Of a stretch of 64,000 nt of DNA, positions 33,503-45,733 are shown piece after piece. The notes under the pieces were generated by a model. The model saw only the letters and a list, made by a program, of their open reading frames with translations. It did no database searches and was not told the origin of the DNA. The stretch's first letter is position 1. Each line of letters starts with the position of its first letter. The stretch is taken from assembly GCA_950295325.1 (NCBI GenBank), contig OX485804.1:3472001-3536000 (forward strand). The letters are read 5' to 3'. Made by a program: the position numbers and the translations under genes. This stretch comes from Polytrichum commune. Its lineage: Eukaryota > Streptophyta > Polytrichopsida > Polytrichales > Polytrichaceae.

Positions 33503-33726
33503 CTGCACTAAATATGATATTTAATGTCACTTACTATTTGGAATTACGCAATGTTATCTCTATTTATTGTATATCTCGTATTCTACCAAAAAAATGTTAA
33601 ATTGGTTGTTTGGATACTATAGAACATTAACAACTTTACTTGTTAAAAAATTACATTGAAGGTCAGAAGATATAGCACTGCGTAAATCCAAATAGTAAAT
33701 GACACTACATATCATATTTAGTGTAG
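33503..33726. mobile_element. MITE, 224 bp, with about 50-bp terminal inverted repeats
   Basis: The left end CTGCACTAAATATGATATTT, continuing through ttactatttgg and acgca, matches the reverse complement of the right end (ctacactaaatatgatatgt, then ttactatttgg, acgca) with few differences. It has no coding capacity. No certain target-site duplication was seen. Its superfamily is unassigned; fragments carrying the terminal word recur elsewhere in the window. Confidence 0.8.
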
Positions 33727-34702
33727 CGATCGGTTCTTCCTGTAAATTTCCAGCCCATATTTCAGGAAATTCCGACCGCCTCGCCTGGCCGAACCTTAAA
33801 AGGTCCTTTCAACATTGAAGCAAACAGCACGTGGGCGGTGGGACCATGCTCATACAGTCCAAAATTCAAATGAAGATTCCGTGCATCCAAGGCCCTCATC
33901 GAAATACACTTGCCACTGAGTGAGCATTCTACGTCTGTTTCTTGTCCAGACACTAGTTCCCTTCTCATTTGTCAGCCAATCCGGCTTCAGAATCTATGGA
34001 AAAATCCCTGCCTCGAATTTCTAAATTCTTTCTCATGTACAGTACTTGTCTGCATGTGAACTGATAGTTAGCTTAAAAACATTGGAGTGGATGTCGGGAC
34101 TTTTCTGTTTAGAGTCGAGTGAATAATCTCTACTGACGACAATGAGTGTTCACAGCACAGTAGACGTTTCTTTCAGTTGCACTGGTGCTTTCAGAATGCC
34201 TAAAAGAGTTGTGACAGAGTGAATTTTACGGTCGACTTCAAAAGTCACGTTCACAAGAGATTCTGAAATCGTAAAATCTTATGCAACCATGGGTTGCTTC
34301 AAATTCATCGCGAATCTCATGTCTTCCTGTTTCAATTGAATGTATGCTACACATGTGGCGCAGATATGATGTGAGTCTCTAGACACCACATTCTTGCACA
34401 TGGTGCCTGCTGGATTTCTCAGAAACAAAAAAAGAAGAGGGAAACAACAAAGCTGCTAAGTGTACATCTCTTCCCAGCTTCAACTGCATTGAGCTCGATT
34501 GCACTAGCGTGGCGCTGCCGCTGTGACGAGAAACCTAAACTTGAACTATCCACTCACTCAATCACTTTACAGGAAGTCAAAACTCCCGAATCAAATGGTA
34601 CATGTACTACCAAAATCAGATCCTTGGTAGATCAGGAAAAGCAGGAAAGATATTGCTACCAAAATTACAATGCTCGAGGTGCAGCTCCGATTGTGACCAG
34701 AA
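33727..34702. other. Region 3' of the sugar transporter
   Basis: Probably includes the 3' UTR of the minus-strand transporter near 34500-34702. Nothing else was recognised. Confidence 0.4.
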
Positions 34703-37468
34703 TTAAGCAACATGGCCATTTGTAGCCCCATTTACGCCATGGCCATTCGCAGTGCCATTTACACCATAGCCGTTCTCGAGCTTGCTGGCCTTCATGTCGG
34801 TCATGGGGACGCCTCCAGCACCGCGGGTGATAGTATCAGGGACCGGGACGTAGCGTTTCCACCACCAATGCTTGTTCCAGACCAGGTCCATTTCTTCAAT
34901 GGGGACGCCCTTCGTCTCGGGCACGAAGAAGAAGACGAACGTCTGCATGATGACCACCCAGGCGGCGAAGAAGAGGAAGATGCCCCACTTGAAGGTGCAC
35001 AGCATCGACAGGAACACCTGGGCGATGAGAAACGTGAAAAACAGGTTGGTGCACACTGTGATACTTTGCCCCGCCGACCTCGTCTCAAGCGGGAAAATCT
35101 CACTAGGAATGAGCCACCCGAGTGGCCCCCACGACCATGCGAACGATGACACGTACACGCAGATCAACACCACCGCGATGATTCCCAGCAACGACGACAT
35201 TGTGTTCCCCTTCATCCCTGTTGCCAGGATGATGGCGATCGCCGTCTGGACACATTGCACAATTCCCCATCAGCCTACCAATTTTCATTCCACGAAAGAT
35301 CATGAAGCTCGCTAGCAAAATTCCTTTTGCTAAATCTTTCTGGCATGGGAGAGGTGTACTAGGTACTATGGGAGCCATTAAACAATAACCTTGATTAGGT
35401 AATCTTCAAGCACAAAGAAACAGGATCGTTGTGGTGGATTCGTTAGTTTTTTTCCTTACCTGGGCGATGAACATTTGGATGCCGGCTTCCAAGAGCAGGG
35501 CACGCCGGCCGACACGGTCGACAACGATGATGGCGATGACGGTGGAGATCACATTGACAGCACCGATGATGACAGCGGAGTAGAGCGCCGCGGAGCTTTG
35601 AAAGCCCAGGGTCTGGAAGAGCACGGGAGCATAGAACATGATGGCATTGATCCCCGTGAACTGCTGGAAAAATTGGAGCAGCATGGAGATGATGAGCTGC
35701 GGCCGGCTGCGGCGACGCAGGATGTTGCGGAACGGGTCCTTCACTTGCGCAGCCTCGTTGCTGGCAATTAAAATGTCGTCGAACTCAACATCCACATTCT
35801 GGATGCCTCGAATCTTCTGCAAGACGTGCCTGCCCCGCTCCAGCTTCCCTCGCTGCACCAGGCTGTTGGGTGTGTCGGGCAGGACGAGACCGCCCACAGT
35901 GATGAGGATGGCAGGGATCCCTGCAATGCCCAATGACACTCGCCACCCATTGTGCGTCATCTTCTCCGTCCCGTAATTCACGAGATTCGCGAACAAGATG
36001 CCGATAGTCACGGCCAGCTGGAACAGGATGTTGAGACCGCCTCGCCATTTCGACGGTGCCATCTCCGACAAGTAGAGCGGCACAGCCTGCTCAGAGTCAG
36101 AAGAAGAGTGAGAATTTAGTTTTTCCTTACAAAACAACCCCGAAATTGAAGTTTGCAATGACTATCAAGCACAGGACTGATTCTTTCAAATGGGCCGCGC
36201 TTGAGCGGAGACTCACAATTTCTCTGGCAAGGGCTAATTCTTGAGTATGCTAGGATTGCTTGGGCCAAACCCTTGAAGTTTGAAGCATTTCAACATCAGC
36301 TATGAAACAAAAACTCGACGTTCTTCGGGTTGGAGTCAATTGTAATTTGCTCTATTGATTCCAGTGCAACTCCAAGATGTCGTGGAATATCAAGAGGCCA
36401 AGCCGCCACCTATTGTTGGCTTAGTTCATCATACTTAGCCGTCTTGATGGTACCCTTCTTGGAGCAGTTTTGTAATTCCACGCACGATGAAAATAAAATT
36501 ATTAAAAGAAGAATGGAGAGACCGACCTGATTTGCGAAGCCAACCCCGACACCGAGCATGATTCGGCCGAGGATGAGCATGATGATCTCCTGAGCGGCAG
36601 CATTCAAGACAACTCCCACGCAGAAGGAGATGCCGGCACAGAGCATGGTGGCTTTGCGACCATAGTTCCTTGTCACGTAGGAGGCGAAGAACGTGGCCAC
36701 CAGGCCCGCAATGTAGAGCGACGAAGTGAACGCTTGCAGCTTCTGGTCGTTGTATTTACAATATGCGTTCTCGGTGGCCGCAGCCGCTCTCTTCTTCGCC
36801 AACACGACGGGGAAGAATTTGGCCAGAAACTCGTCCATCGATGTCACTCCACCTGCACAAATTTCAGATGAATTTTTTGAGGTTGAGAGCCTCCTCGATT
36901 CATAATTCTTGCCCAACTGAAACAAACCTCAATTCCTGCGCAGAAAGCTTCAACTCTGCATACCTAGTCCTTCATGGTCCTAAAATGCGGATGGGAAGAG
37001 AATCCACTGCAAGAGTGTAAGAACAAACTGACATCAAAGGGATAAATTACCACATTTCTTAACTATCTTGTAATCGATTTGAGCATATTGAGTACTTCTA
37101 AATTCAGAGCAATTCTTCTGTTCAAAGTGCAGAATCACATCCCTGGTTTCTTGGGCGTGGGATGATTAGCACGCAAACATGAGAGCAATGACAAGCTAAA
37201 TTTCCAGGTTTTGTAACCAGAACCGTATACACCCATCCTTTTGTTGAAAATCCTGGGATTTTTTTTCCTTTTCTCGCGGGTGTAAATTCTGTGACCAGAC
37301 AAAAAAACAGAGACGGATGTGAGGAGATTTGTTACCAGAGATTCCGACATCGTAGCCAAACATGAGTCCTCCAGACGCTGCGAGAACGCAGACCATACAG
37401 ACAAAGAATGTCGTTCTTCCCTCATAGTGCTTGATCTCCCCCGCCGTCACCACCCCTCCTCCCGCCAT
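34703..37468 (-). CDS. STP: Plant sugar/H+ symporter, STP family (542 aa, four exons)
   Basis: Exons on the minus strand: 37468-37336, 36852-36527, 36086-35460 and 35245-34703, all with GT-AG borders and phases that join in frame. STP proteins import monosaccharides with protons across the plasma membrane through 12 membrane helices. Visible family motifs are [18 protein letters not shown] in helix 1 (exon 1-2 junction), the sugar-porter signature [14 protein letters not shown] followed by [55 protein letters not shown] and [13 protein letters not shown]. The exon 2 loop has Cys in AYCKYND, as in the extracellular lid of STPs. The C-terminus is extended by an Asn/Gly-rich repeat tail. The length is slightly above the usual 500-525 residues. 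The start is the only ATG preceding the canonical N-terminus. The exact sugar specificity cannot be read. Confidence 0.95.
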
Positions 37469-38575
37469 CGTGTCAGATCACTCCTCTCAACTTATCACTC
37501 ACCCCTCGTGATGATTCCCTACTCCACCAAACTGAACAAGCTACACTCTTATGACTCAGCTGCTTCCCGAACTGCTGCAGACCTCCAGATAACCCACTGG
37601 TGCAAAATCTTGGACCTGAGCTCTTTGAGCCACACAGGGAATTCAAACAGCTCCCCGGATACGGAGCTCCCCGAACTACCTCCAATCAATCTCAAACCAA
37701 TTACAATCAGCTACTACTACTCAGACTTCCTCAAATTCTTCGGTATTGTTCCTGCAAGTTCGCCCTACCAAAAATTGACCCAAAATCCTAGTGGTTCTAC
37801 TCTTCTGATTCGCTGAGTCCACCGCCGTGCATGCAGACTGCAGAGTGATCAAAGTACAGTAGTAGCCAGCTCTTGGCCGATTTGAAGGGGCTTGAAGGTA
37901 GGCTGCTGTGCACCGGAATCCACACACCACAACGACAAAGTCTATCTTGATGAATCTCGAGTACGTACTAGAACTGGCAGGAGCCCTATCAGATCACAAG
38001 CAGCGAAACCATAATGACAATTATGATGAACTCCTCCAAAAAGCGGTACTGCGGACTGATAAGGGACTGCAGACTACAGGTTGCGGAACAAGAATGGATT
38101 GAATGCTCTCTCTCATACTCCGGCTACGCTTATTATAAAGCACCCCAACACTCTGATGGCAGATAGACCCCACCACCGCCCACGCTTCTACTTCCCATGA
38201 GTAACAATGAGTACACGGAATAACATACAAACGATCATACAACTTCTGAGTGTGTCAAGGAGTTTTACAACCTTTTGTATTTGAATCATAAACTAACTCT
38301 AAAATCTTTGTAGATTCTATGAAGTTAAGAGCAATGACTTGTGCAATTCTAGGCTTTTTTGCCTCATGTATCTCAAGCTCAACCATGAATCTCTGCAATA
38401 AAATGAATGGTTATAGACTAATAGAATGTAAGGTAGTAGAATGTGAGGCACTAAATACTTTGAATATATTTTAATAAATAAAAAATCCTCATTATATAGT
38501 TACTTGTAAAAGCTTTTACTTTACTTTTCAATTTAAAAGTATTAAAAGTAAATGTAAAAGTGTGTATTTAAAAGT
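37469..38575 (-). promoter_or_regulatory. Upstream region of the sugar transporter
   Basis: About 1.1 kb without coding motifs. On the minus strand a TATA-like TTTATAAT lies at about 38132-38139, which would give a leader of roughly 600 bases; this is a guess from sequence alone. Confidence 0.3.
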
Positions 38576-38675
38576 GTGACCCTAAATGTAAACACTAAAA
38601 GTAGTGACCCTAAATGTAAACACTAAAAGTAGTGACCCTAATGTAAACACTAAAAGTAGTGACCCTAAAAGTAGG
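38576..38675. repeat. 28-bp minisatellite, about 3.5 copies
   Basis: The unit is GTGACCCTAAATGTAAACAC followed by taaaagta, repeated head to tail with one single-base deletion in the third copy. Confidence 0.9.
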
Positions 38676-39311
38676 GTTAAACAATTTACTTTCTACTTAA
38701 TTTAATACACACTTTAAAACCCTTAAAATTTTGTTTGCATTGTTATTGATTTGTGGTGATGCTTGTTCATGCTAGTTCTCATTGCATGTCAAATGAATTT
38801 TGTAATGAACATAGGCAATCCTTAAACACAAAATAGGGTGAGCTAATCTTTTATAATGAACATAGGGTTGAAAAAAAAAATCTTATGTGAGTTATAACTA
38901 TAGTAAGACATCATAATAATACACCATATTAGGGAATTATATAATTAAACGGTGTGTTCAAATCTAACATCTAGACATAATACCCCTACATTATATACTT
39001 CTTCCTCCTCTAGGCAGAAGTTCCTCCTCTAGGCAGAAGTTCTTTGTCCTCCCACCCGTTGCAGCCACATCTTCTCCCCTTGCTGACATATTAGAATAAA
39101 TCCAAAGAAAGGAAATATGGGCGATGGCGTTGGTGTGGGAAGCTCGGTACGTAACCGAGGCGAAAATACCTAGCGAACTCCTCTTAAATGCCCGCCCCGG
39201 GACCCTTTTACCAGATAGCGGTGACTGATAGATGTTGGGACTTGGCGGCCCCGGCAGCGATATACCCGGAGTGCCGTTCACCTGCCAGGTACCCAGCCTG
39301 GTGGGGACGCT
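38676..39311. other. Intergenic stretch with a short duplication
   Basis: The 18-base phrase ttcctcctctaggcagaa is repeated in tandem at about 38999-39039. The GC-richer stretch 39110-39300 is open on the minus strand but matches nothing I know. Confidence 0.35.
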
Positions 39312-39617
39312 CTAATAGGCATCATCGTCATAGCCTCTGAAGAAGACGACGAAGAGGATGAAACTGATTACATTAAGTTCAGTTGAGTTAAACCCGGGCT
39401 GATGATTTTTAAAGACAGTAATGTCGTTGCTTTGTTCAGATTCATCAACATCATGACCAGAACTTGGTGACCGGTGATTCATCGGTCCAAACATTGGTGT
39501 GGGTTTTGACTCCTCCTCTGGGTCAACGCTGGGGGACAGATCATCAGTCAGTGAGCAGTCCCAAACCTCTTTTTCCTTTTTCACTTTTTGAAAAAAGCTT
39601 TTGAAGGTTAGAGGCAT
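39312..39617 (-). other. Possible isolated exon or gene fragment
   Basis: The minus strand reads 101 codons with protein-like composition: a basic start (FKSFFQKVKKEKEVWDCSL), then an acidic/Ser/Pro stretch (DDLSPSVDPEEESKPTP) and a hydrophobic end. No domain was recognised and no partner exons were found, so this may equally be chance or a TE fragment. Confidence 0.2.
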
Positions 39618-39720
39618 CTGTAATAGCAGGGTATCATTTTGCTTGTGAAGAGAAATAGATTCTAAGGAGACTGCAAAATAAGAAATAAAAATTCAGGAAT
39701 ACGGAAATTGCAATAAAATG

Positions 39721-39971
39721 GCCTTATCAACTAAAATGAGTCAATTGGGCCATTACGAGACAATCCTTTTGTCACGATTGATGAGATCTTCCATATTACA
39801 ATTGAGTATTTGCATGGTTTTATAAACATGTGTGGGTGTCTTGGAATGGTTGAGTTGTATTTTAAGAACCCTCAACGGGTATTCTCTATACCAACTAGCA
39901 ATCATTACGTTCCCATCACGTTCCCTACATTAAATTGAGCGGACCAATTGGCTCATTTTAGTTGATAAGGC
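39721..39971. mobile_element. MITE-like fold-back, 251 bp, 31-bp inverted repeats
   Basis: The left end GCCTTATCAACTAAAATGAG, continuing tcaattgggcc, pairs with the right end with two mismatches in 31 bp. The interior is non-coding. No clear target-site duplication. Confidence 0.75.
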
Positions 39972-40263
39972 GAAATTTTTGAAGTAGTAAAGTTAGGGTA
40001 ACACATAGTTGAACTGTAGGTTAATTCATAACCGCTCATGGAAATTCTAATGTTGGGTTGCAACAGTTGTCAAAACTCTTATGAGGGTAATCAACCACAA
40101 GTTGCTATCACATAAATCTTAACTCCGTTCGCCTAAAAATTATCATGGATCTCATCCATATCACCATTATGTGGTCCTAGTGAGTGGTTAAATGGACATG
40201 GTTGACTATGGAAGCCTTGACCTTAATTAATAAAAGACCTTCTAAAGATGCACTAAAATATAC
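39972..40263. other. Intergenic stretch
   Basis: Nothing recognised. Confidence 0.3.
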
Positions 40264-40487
40264 TGATTATCCCAATTAGTGTGTGTTACAAAATGCTATA
40301 ACTATTTAATGAGAATGTATTATATTACTAAGTAAAGTTGTTTATGTTCTAACTTATCGTGTCCGAACAACTATGGTGTAATACTATAATTTGTTTCAAT
40401 ATGAAATTTCATTAGTAGAAATTAAACTCCCGAGTAAGATTGCACTACGTAACTCCGAATCATATCACACACTAATTGGGATAATCA
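40264..40487. mobile_element. MITE-like fold-back, 224 bp
   Basis: TGATTATCCCAATTAGTGTG near 40264 pairs with its reverse complement ending at 40487 over about 22 bp. The similar phrase caccaattagtgtt lies near 63610, so the family may recur there. Confidence 0.65.
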
Positions 40488-40639
40488 ATGTAGTATGTAG
40501 TAGAGAAGGTGGTTTTTTTTTAACACCTTGTTTAGATACGGTTTTTCCCATGTGAAGTGGACATGGTCCTTTTCATAGACATGGGAAGCCTTTCTGTCTT
40601 TTGGGCCATTACTATAAACAAATTATAGTATTACACCAT
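40371..40639. repeat. Second inverted repeat overlapping the fold-back
   Basis: TGGTGTAATACTATAATTTG at about 40374-40393 pairs with the reverse complement at about 40619-40638 (arms 24-26 bp). The TTTAGTGTCACTTA phrase of the 33503 MITE follows directly at about 40647. This suggests nested insertion of two fold-back elements. Confidence 0.6.
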
Positions 40640-41235
40640 TTATGGTATTTAGTGTCACTTACAATCCAGAGCTCTGAAATGCCATCAGTAATGTCATTAT
40701 TGACACTAATGATGGCATGCGATGTGCAACTCCTATGCAACCCCAATACTTAGTATACAACACAAAAGAGGTTCTTGTTGAATTTAGATTTGACTACTAT
40801 AAATACATATATTTAGAGGCAGAGTGTGCCATCATAACATCTTCTGAAAGGAGTTTTGCACAATACGTTGAACTTCGGTGCGCAATGTAAATATACTTCA
40901 ATGTAGAGCTACATTTAGCATCATTAATCCTCTAGGGGTTAAAACACGTTCAATTTAGGTGCTAGGGACTTTGAAGGTGGTTGTGTGCACACAGATTAGG
41001 GGAAAAAATTGAACTATTTCTTCAACTTTAAGGACTACTCTCCTTTGCTTTATGAAGTGCAATTGCAAGTTTGGATAATACTACGCTACGCTAAATGTCA
41101 TAATATAAATAAAATTTCACTTTAAATAGTGATTTATTTGTAGTATTAGTAGACATAACACTTGACACCTCTAGGAATCTAGTTTAGATAGTTCGCCCAT
41201 AGCGTGCATGACTCTAAATACCATAAACAATGCAC
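40640..41235. other. Intergenic stretch
   Basis: Contains a fragment with the TTTAGTGTCACTTA word (40647) and otherwise nothing recognised. Confidence 0.3.
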
Positions 41236-41480
41236 TCAATGAAGAGGGAGAACCGACAACGAGTTACAGATGAACTGGTTGAGTTTGAGAAATAAAGGGT
41301 TCAAATTCAAGACTTCAGAAAAAATTACCAACAGATTTAGAAGAATTTCAATTAATTCCTCAATTTTCTAAAGAAAAACCGAAAGATGTCAACATGTAGC
41401 CGACTTTATTATATTGGAAACAATAGGATCTCAACCAATTATGCCCAAAAATCTCCCCGGACACTGAGTGTACTTATGAA
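41236..41480 (+). repeat. Dispersed repeat, second locus
   Basis: Shares gggagaaccgac, gttacagatg, ggttgagtttgagaa, aaaccgaaagat and ggatctcaaccaattatgc with 57318-57545, and the first half with the tandem array at 17931-19140. Unknown family. Confidence 0.7.
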
Positions 41481-44220
41481 CTTTGGTGACAACTTTATAT
41501 TCGTGAGGTGGTCTCGGAGTCGGAAAGCAAAAGAGGACCATGGCCAATGAAATCACACATCTCAAGCCTTATTATAATACCACCTACATACCATTTCATG
41601 GAGCTATCACTGGAAGCTTTTATGGGGAGGAGGAAAACTAAAGCCAAATTTCAACTTAAAAAGTCCACTCCACAAGAGACTTATTTAAAACTAAGTTAGA
41701 CTTCGAGCACTGATAACAAGAGAATTCTAGCATTCCCAGGTCCCTCTCGGGATGATATATATATATATGGCTTTGCAATGTCGGCTTTGAATGAGATGGA
41801 ATGTCACTAGCCGTTTTTAAACCGCACACATAGGTCTCCTAGGCCAATTCCATGGGAGTTTTTTTTTTTTGGAATAAGGTAGATGTGCCTCATATGGTTT
41901 TTGATCTTGATTTGAGTGTTGTATGGTCGGGTGTGAATCTAGGAACAATCATCAAAAAGTCATTGATGAAAAGAGATTGGACTATGTGCTCAAAATTTGT
42001 TGATTATCCCAGGTGCAATAGTCGATACAATTGGGCATTGGGGTGAGGTTGGGGGGGGGGGAACGTTATATAATCAATCAAAAACTCAAAGAGACTCCCT
42101 TTGACAATGAATAGAAGATTCATATGAATTCTGGAAATTATGAGGAAAGTAATTGCAAGCACAATTTGGATTTGCTAACCATCTTGCACTAATTGCGTGT
42201 TTCATATCCTACAAGAAGTGGGTGGAGAGGGAAATGTGTTTGTTTAAGACCAACATACCTTAAGTCAAAAAATTTAAGATTAAAAATTTGGGCTAGTTTA
42301 AATTGAAGTCTTTAAGAATACGATTTCCAACCGGTTACCTTGTAACTAGCTACGACACTGTCTATAGTATTTAGTGTCATGCACACTATTTGTGAAGGGC
42401 CTAAACTAGATATCTAGAGGTCTCAAAGTGTCATGTTTGCTAATTACCAAATTTATGATACTACTTGTTAACATAAGCACCTTTTTAAAGTGAACATTTA
42501 TTTATAGTATGACATTCAATGTAGCACATTGGGATACTTGAGATGATAATTTTTCATTTTAGTATCCAAGGGGAAGATACTCTTCAACATACATAACAAT
42601 CAACAAAGGATGGCCTTTATACCTAATACTTAGGTCAAAGAAATGTAAGTCTATGAGTTATTAGGTGATTTATTAAATAAATTATATGTAACATACGTGA
42701 TCATATATTTTCATTGCTAATTATGTTTTAACCTTCCACCATTCATATGTTTTTTGTGCATTGGAATTTCAAAAATTGCCTTTAATACTTCTAGTCCTAC
42801 TTTCAAAGTTTTAAATTTCTTAAGATGAATATATAGTTATGAAGTTAAACACTCTAAAATATTACAGTTAAGATACCATCTTATCAAAAGGCTTGAATTC
42901 CAATGTTATGTAATTATAGCGTCCTCAAAATGTATGTCAAAAAAAGTACCCCAAAGTATGTTGGTTATCGCACATACCATAGTTTTCCTAGCAGGTTGGG
43001 TAAAAATAATACAAATAGAAGGGTGCTTAAATTTCTAGGAAATTATTAATATGGTTTACCTCATTTTTATTATTTAAAACATCAAATTAATGCCTATATC
43101 ATAGAAACTCATCTCGCATGTGTTGTCATTCAATAAATTATCTTTTAGGTATCAATAGGTTTAACATACATCGCAAAGTCTTTTGTGAGTCTTTTGTCTT
43201 GTCATTCTAACACTTCTAACCCACAATCTTTCACAAATGCAACATATCTTTCACACATAACAAACCATGCCACATAAGGGATTAGGGTAACTAATGAGAG
43301 CTACAGATGTGAAGGTAAGGGTTTAGGCTAAATCAACCACCTTAAATGAAATTAGCAATAGCCATCCAAAAATTATAAGAAAAACTTGGAGGAATGCCTA
43401 ACTTATTTTGATTATATTTTGAAATTGCTCAATTATGATGTATTATTTTCTAGGTTGCTTAATTGTTTTGGTCACTTTAATTAATTATTAAGCAAAGACC
43501 TACCCAAGTTGCTATGAAACTACGGTATATGCAACATTCAACACTAGGTGAGCCCCTAAGTCAAATGCCTACTAGACAATGGCTATCATGTGTTAATAAT
43601 CACACCAAAGCATATCTTAATGTTTTCTAACAACAAATGTGTCAATATTATTCTCCAATTCTTGTTGCGGCCAGAAAAATAAGACAACCTTATATTCATT
43701 CCCTTGGAAATGTGCTATGACACCTATGAATTGTCTCCAAGCTCCAAGCATTGTATCAAATTGAAACTAAGTAGATTATAGATTATAAAATCCCAACTTG
43801 GTGAGGAACACAATTACACTACTTAAGAATCTTACGTTTACTAAGAAGTCATGCTAATTCTATATTATGCCCATGTGATATCTTTTGAAGATTAGATATA
43901 TTCATTAAGCTACAGTTTGTTCCTCTTAATCTCAACTTTTATAACACAATAAGCCAAACGGTGCTGAAATCAACACTAAACCCAAAACCAACACCCTACA
44001 TTCTCACATTATGCTGAGAATGTCCACCTTGACATTGATTCATGCTCAAATGTCGTATTTGCATCATAATGCCACCAATAAAACTTCTACAGGCGGATCT
44101 CAAATTAGGCATATATAGTTTGCTGTGCTGGAATCCCCTTCAGATTTATCACCAAGAAACATGCAAAACGTTACGAGTCCAAGAATAGCACATACACTCA
44201 GTGCTTAAAACCGAAACTGA
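41481..44220. other. AT-rich intergenic stretch
   Basis: Contains a (TA)n run near 41756-41769, a run of ten G near 42052-42061 and a TTTAGTGTCA word at about 42370. No gene recognised. Confidence 0.35.
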
Positions 44221-44724
44221 GGGTCACTTCACACACGAGACTGACAGCCCGTGACCATCACAATTCAAGCACTCTCATTGGTGGAAAAGGTGGAGCCGGT
44301 CCAAGTTCGCTTCACACTACACTTGAGGGACCAACGGAGTATGTGAATGCAAGATGGATGTAAAGGCTACATGGATTCCTACGTGGAATCAAATGGATCA
44401 TGTTTCATGGTCACTTGGACTATTCTCAAAAACTACCTCTTGGTGGTATGCCTAACACAAAACTGGGAGACCATGGCACTCCGAATGCTCACAACCGTTG
44501 GTATAACTTATTTTATCATGCGTGATGATGACCCCGCATGAATGGAATGCCATTGAAATAGCATTTTGGTTGAGGGCCCTGTCAAATATGACTTCACACT
44601 TCACTTGAGGGTCCGTGACCACACTACATGATTTTGGAGGTGTGTTGGGACGGCCTTTGGACACTTTCTTTTGGGCTCTCACAATTTCATGGTCACGGCT
44701 CTTGGCTCATATGTGAAGTGGCCC
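44221..44724. mobile_element. MITE-like element, 504 bp, about 50-bp terminal inverted repeats, TGA repeats at the borders
   Basis: The left end GGGTCACTTCACACACGAG pairs with the reverse complement of the right end (gggccacttcacatatgag), and the pairing continues through agcccgtgaccat. The trinucleotide TGA flanks both ends (44218-44220 and 44725-44727), as a 3-bp target-site duplication would. Inside, the phrase cacttgaggg recurs twice. The GGG start and 3-bp duplication suggest PIF/Harbinger relatives, but TGA is not the usual TWA. Confidence 0.7.
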
Positions 44725-45733
44725 TGAGGTTTTGAAACGTCAATACGAAAGAAAGAAAAAAGGGTTTCCTAGAGTTTCAGCACATGGGTTTGGTAATCTC
44801 CATTTTGAAACATTTTTGACTGCTCAGTTGTTAAACTTGACAGCAAAGGCCACATAATCTAGTCTATATCATACGTGTCATCCATTTGTACGGCTGGATT
44901 TGGGTCATGGGTGTGGTGCACCACGTGGCGACACATGGACGTAGACTTGGGAGGAGGGGATTGGTCGAAAAGCCCATGTGCATGCACAGTGTCCTTGCTT
45001 GTACTTTAGCACTGACACTGGATCCACCGAAAAATGGCTCACACGCTAGTCAACGAAGTTAAAAAAACAAGTAGCCAATCGGGTTCGAACAAGTGTTGTA
45101 TGTTGGGTTCCCATATACGAGTATCAATTGTCATGAGTCATGCGTCACTTGGCCACGCTAGCTAGACGCCACCTCTTTGAGCTGGGCCCCTACCACTACT
45201 ATAACCCACGTGCAATTCTATTATAGTGTATGTGTGTGTGTGTGTGTGTTTTGTAATTTTGAGTCCAAGATTAGTATCAGCTGTCTTGGATTAGTGTAGA
45301 GAATTCCACCTAGGATAATCAAATGATAAACTTATGGGGGTCATGTTTTTATTTAGACCCCCTTCACCTTGGTGATAATGGTGGGGGCCATGTCAAAGAG
45401 GTTGGCCTCTAACCCTGGTCATGGGTCATTGTATCTGGGTCGAGGTAAAGGTGAGATGTCACATAGGCCGCTTGCCTATTAGATTCTAGTTATTAGTAGA
45501 TTGGAGGTGTTTGGATATAGTTAAGCACAAGCCGCCATCCAACGACATTCTAGTGGTCTGCTAGAATGTTGAGAGCCGGGGACACAAGCTGCTAGACTTC
45601 CATGCGCCCACTAAAGAATCTTCAACCTACAAGTGTTGGTCATCAAAGGATTGAAGACCAATTTTAGGAGTAGGAGTAGGAGGAGGAGGTTAGTAGGTGG
45701 GCCCAGATTTGAGAAGATGGGAGTACCAATTCT
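44725..45733. other. Intergenic stretch with a (GT)n run
   Basis: (TG)n at about 45229-45250. No gene recognised. Confidence 0.35.

Noticed and set aside
34712-35315. Plus-strand open frames over the sugar transporter
   Set aside because: Antisense shadows of a GC-rich coding exon; the minus strand carries all family motifs.
39721-39971. CRISPR-like or hairpin RNA gene
   Set aside because: There is a single pair of inverted arms with a long unpaired middle, typical of a MITE; no regular repeat-spacer pattern occurs in the window.
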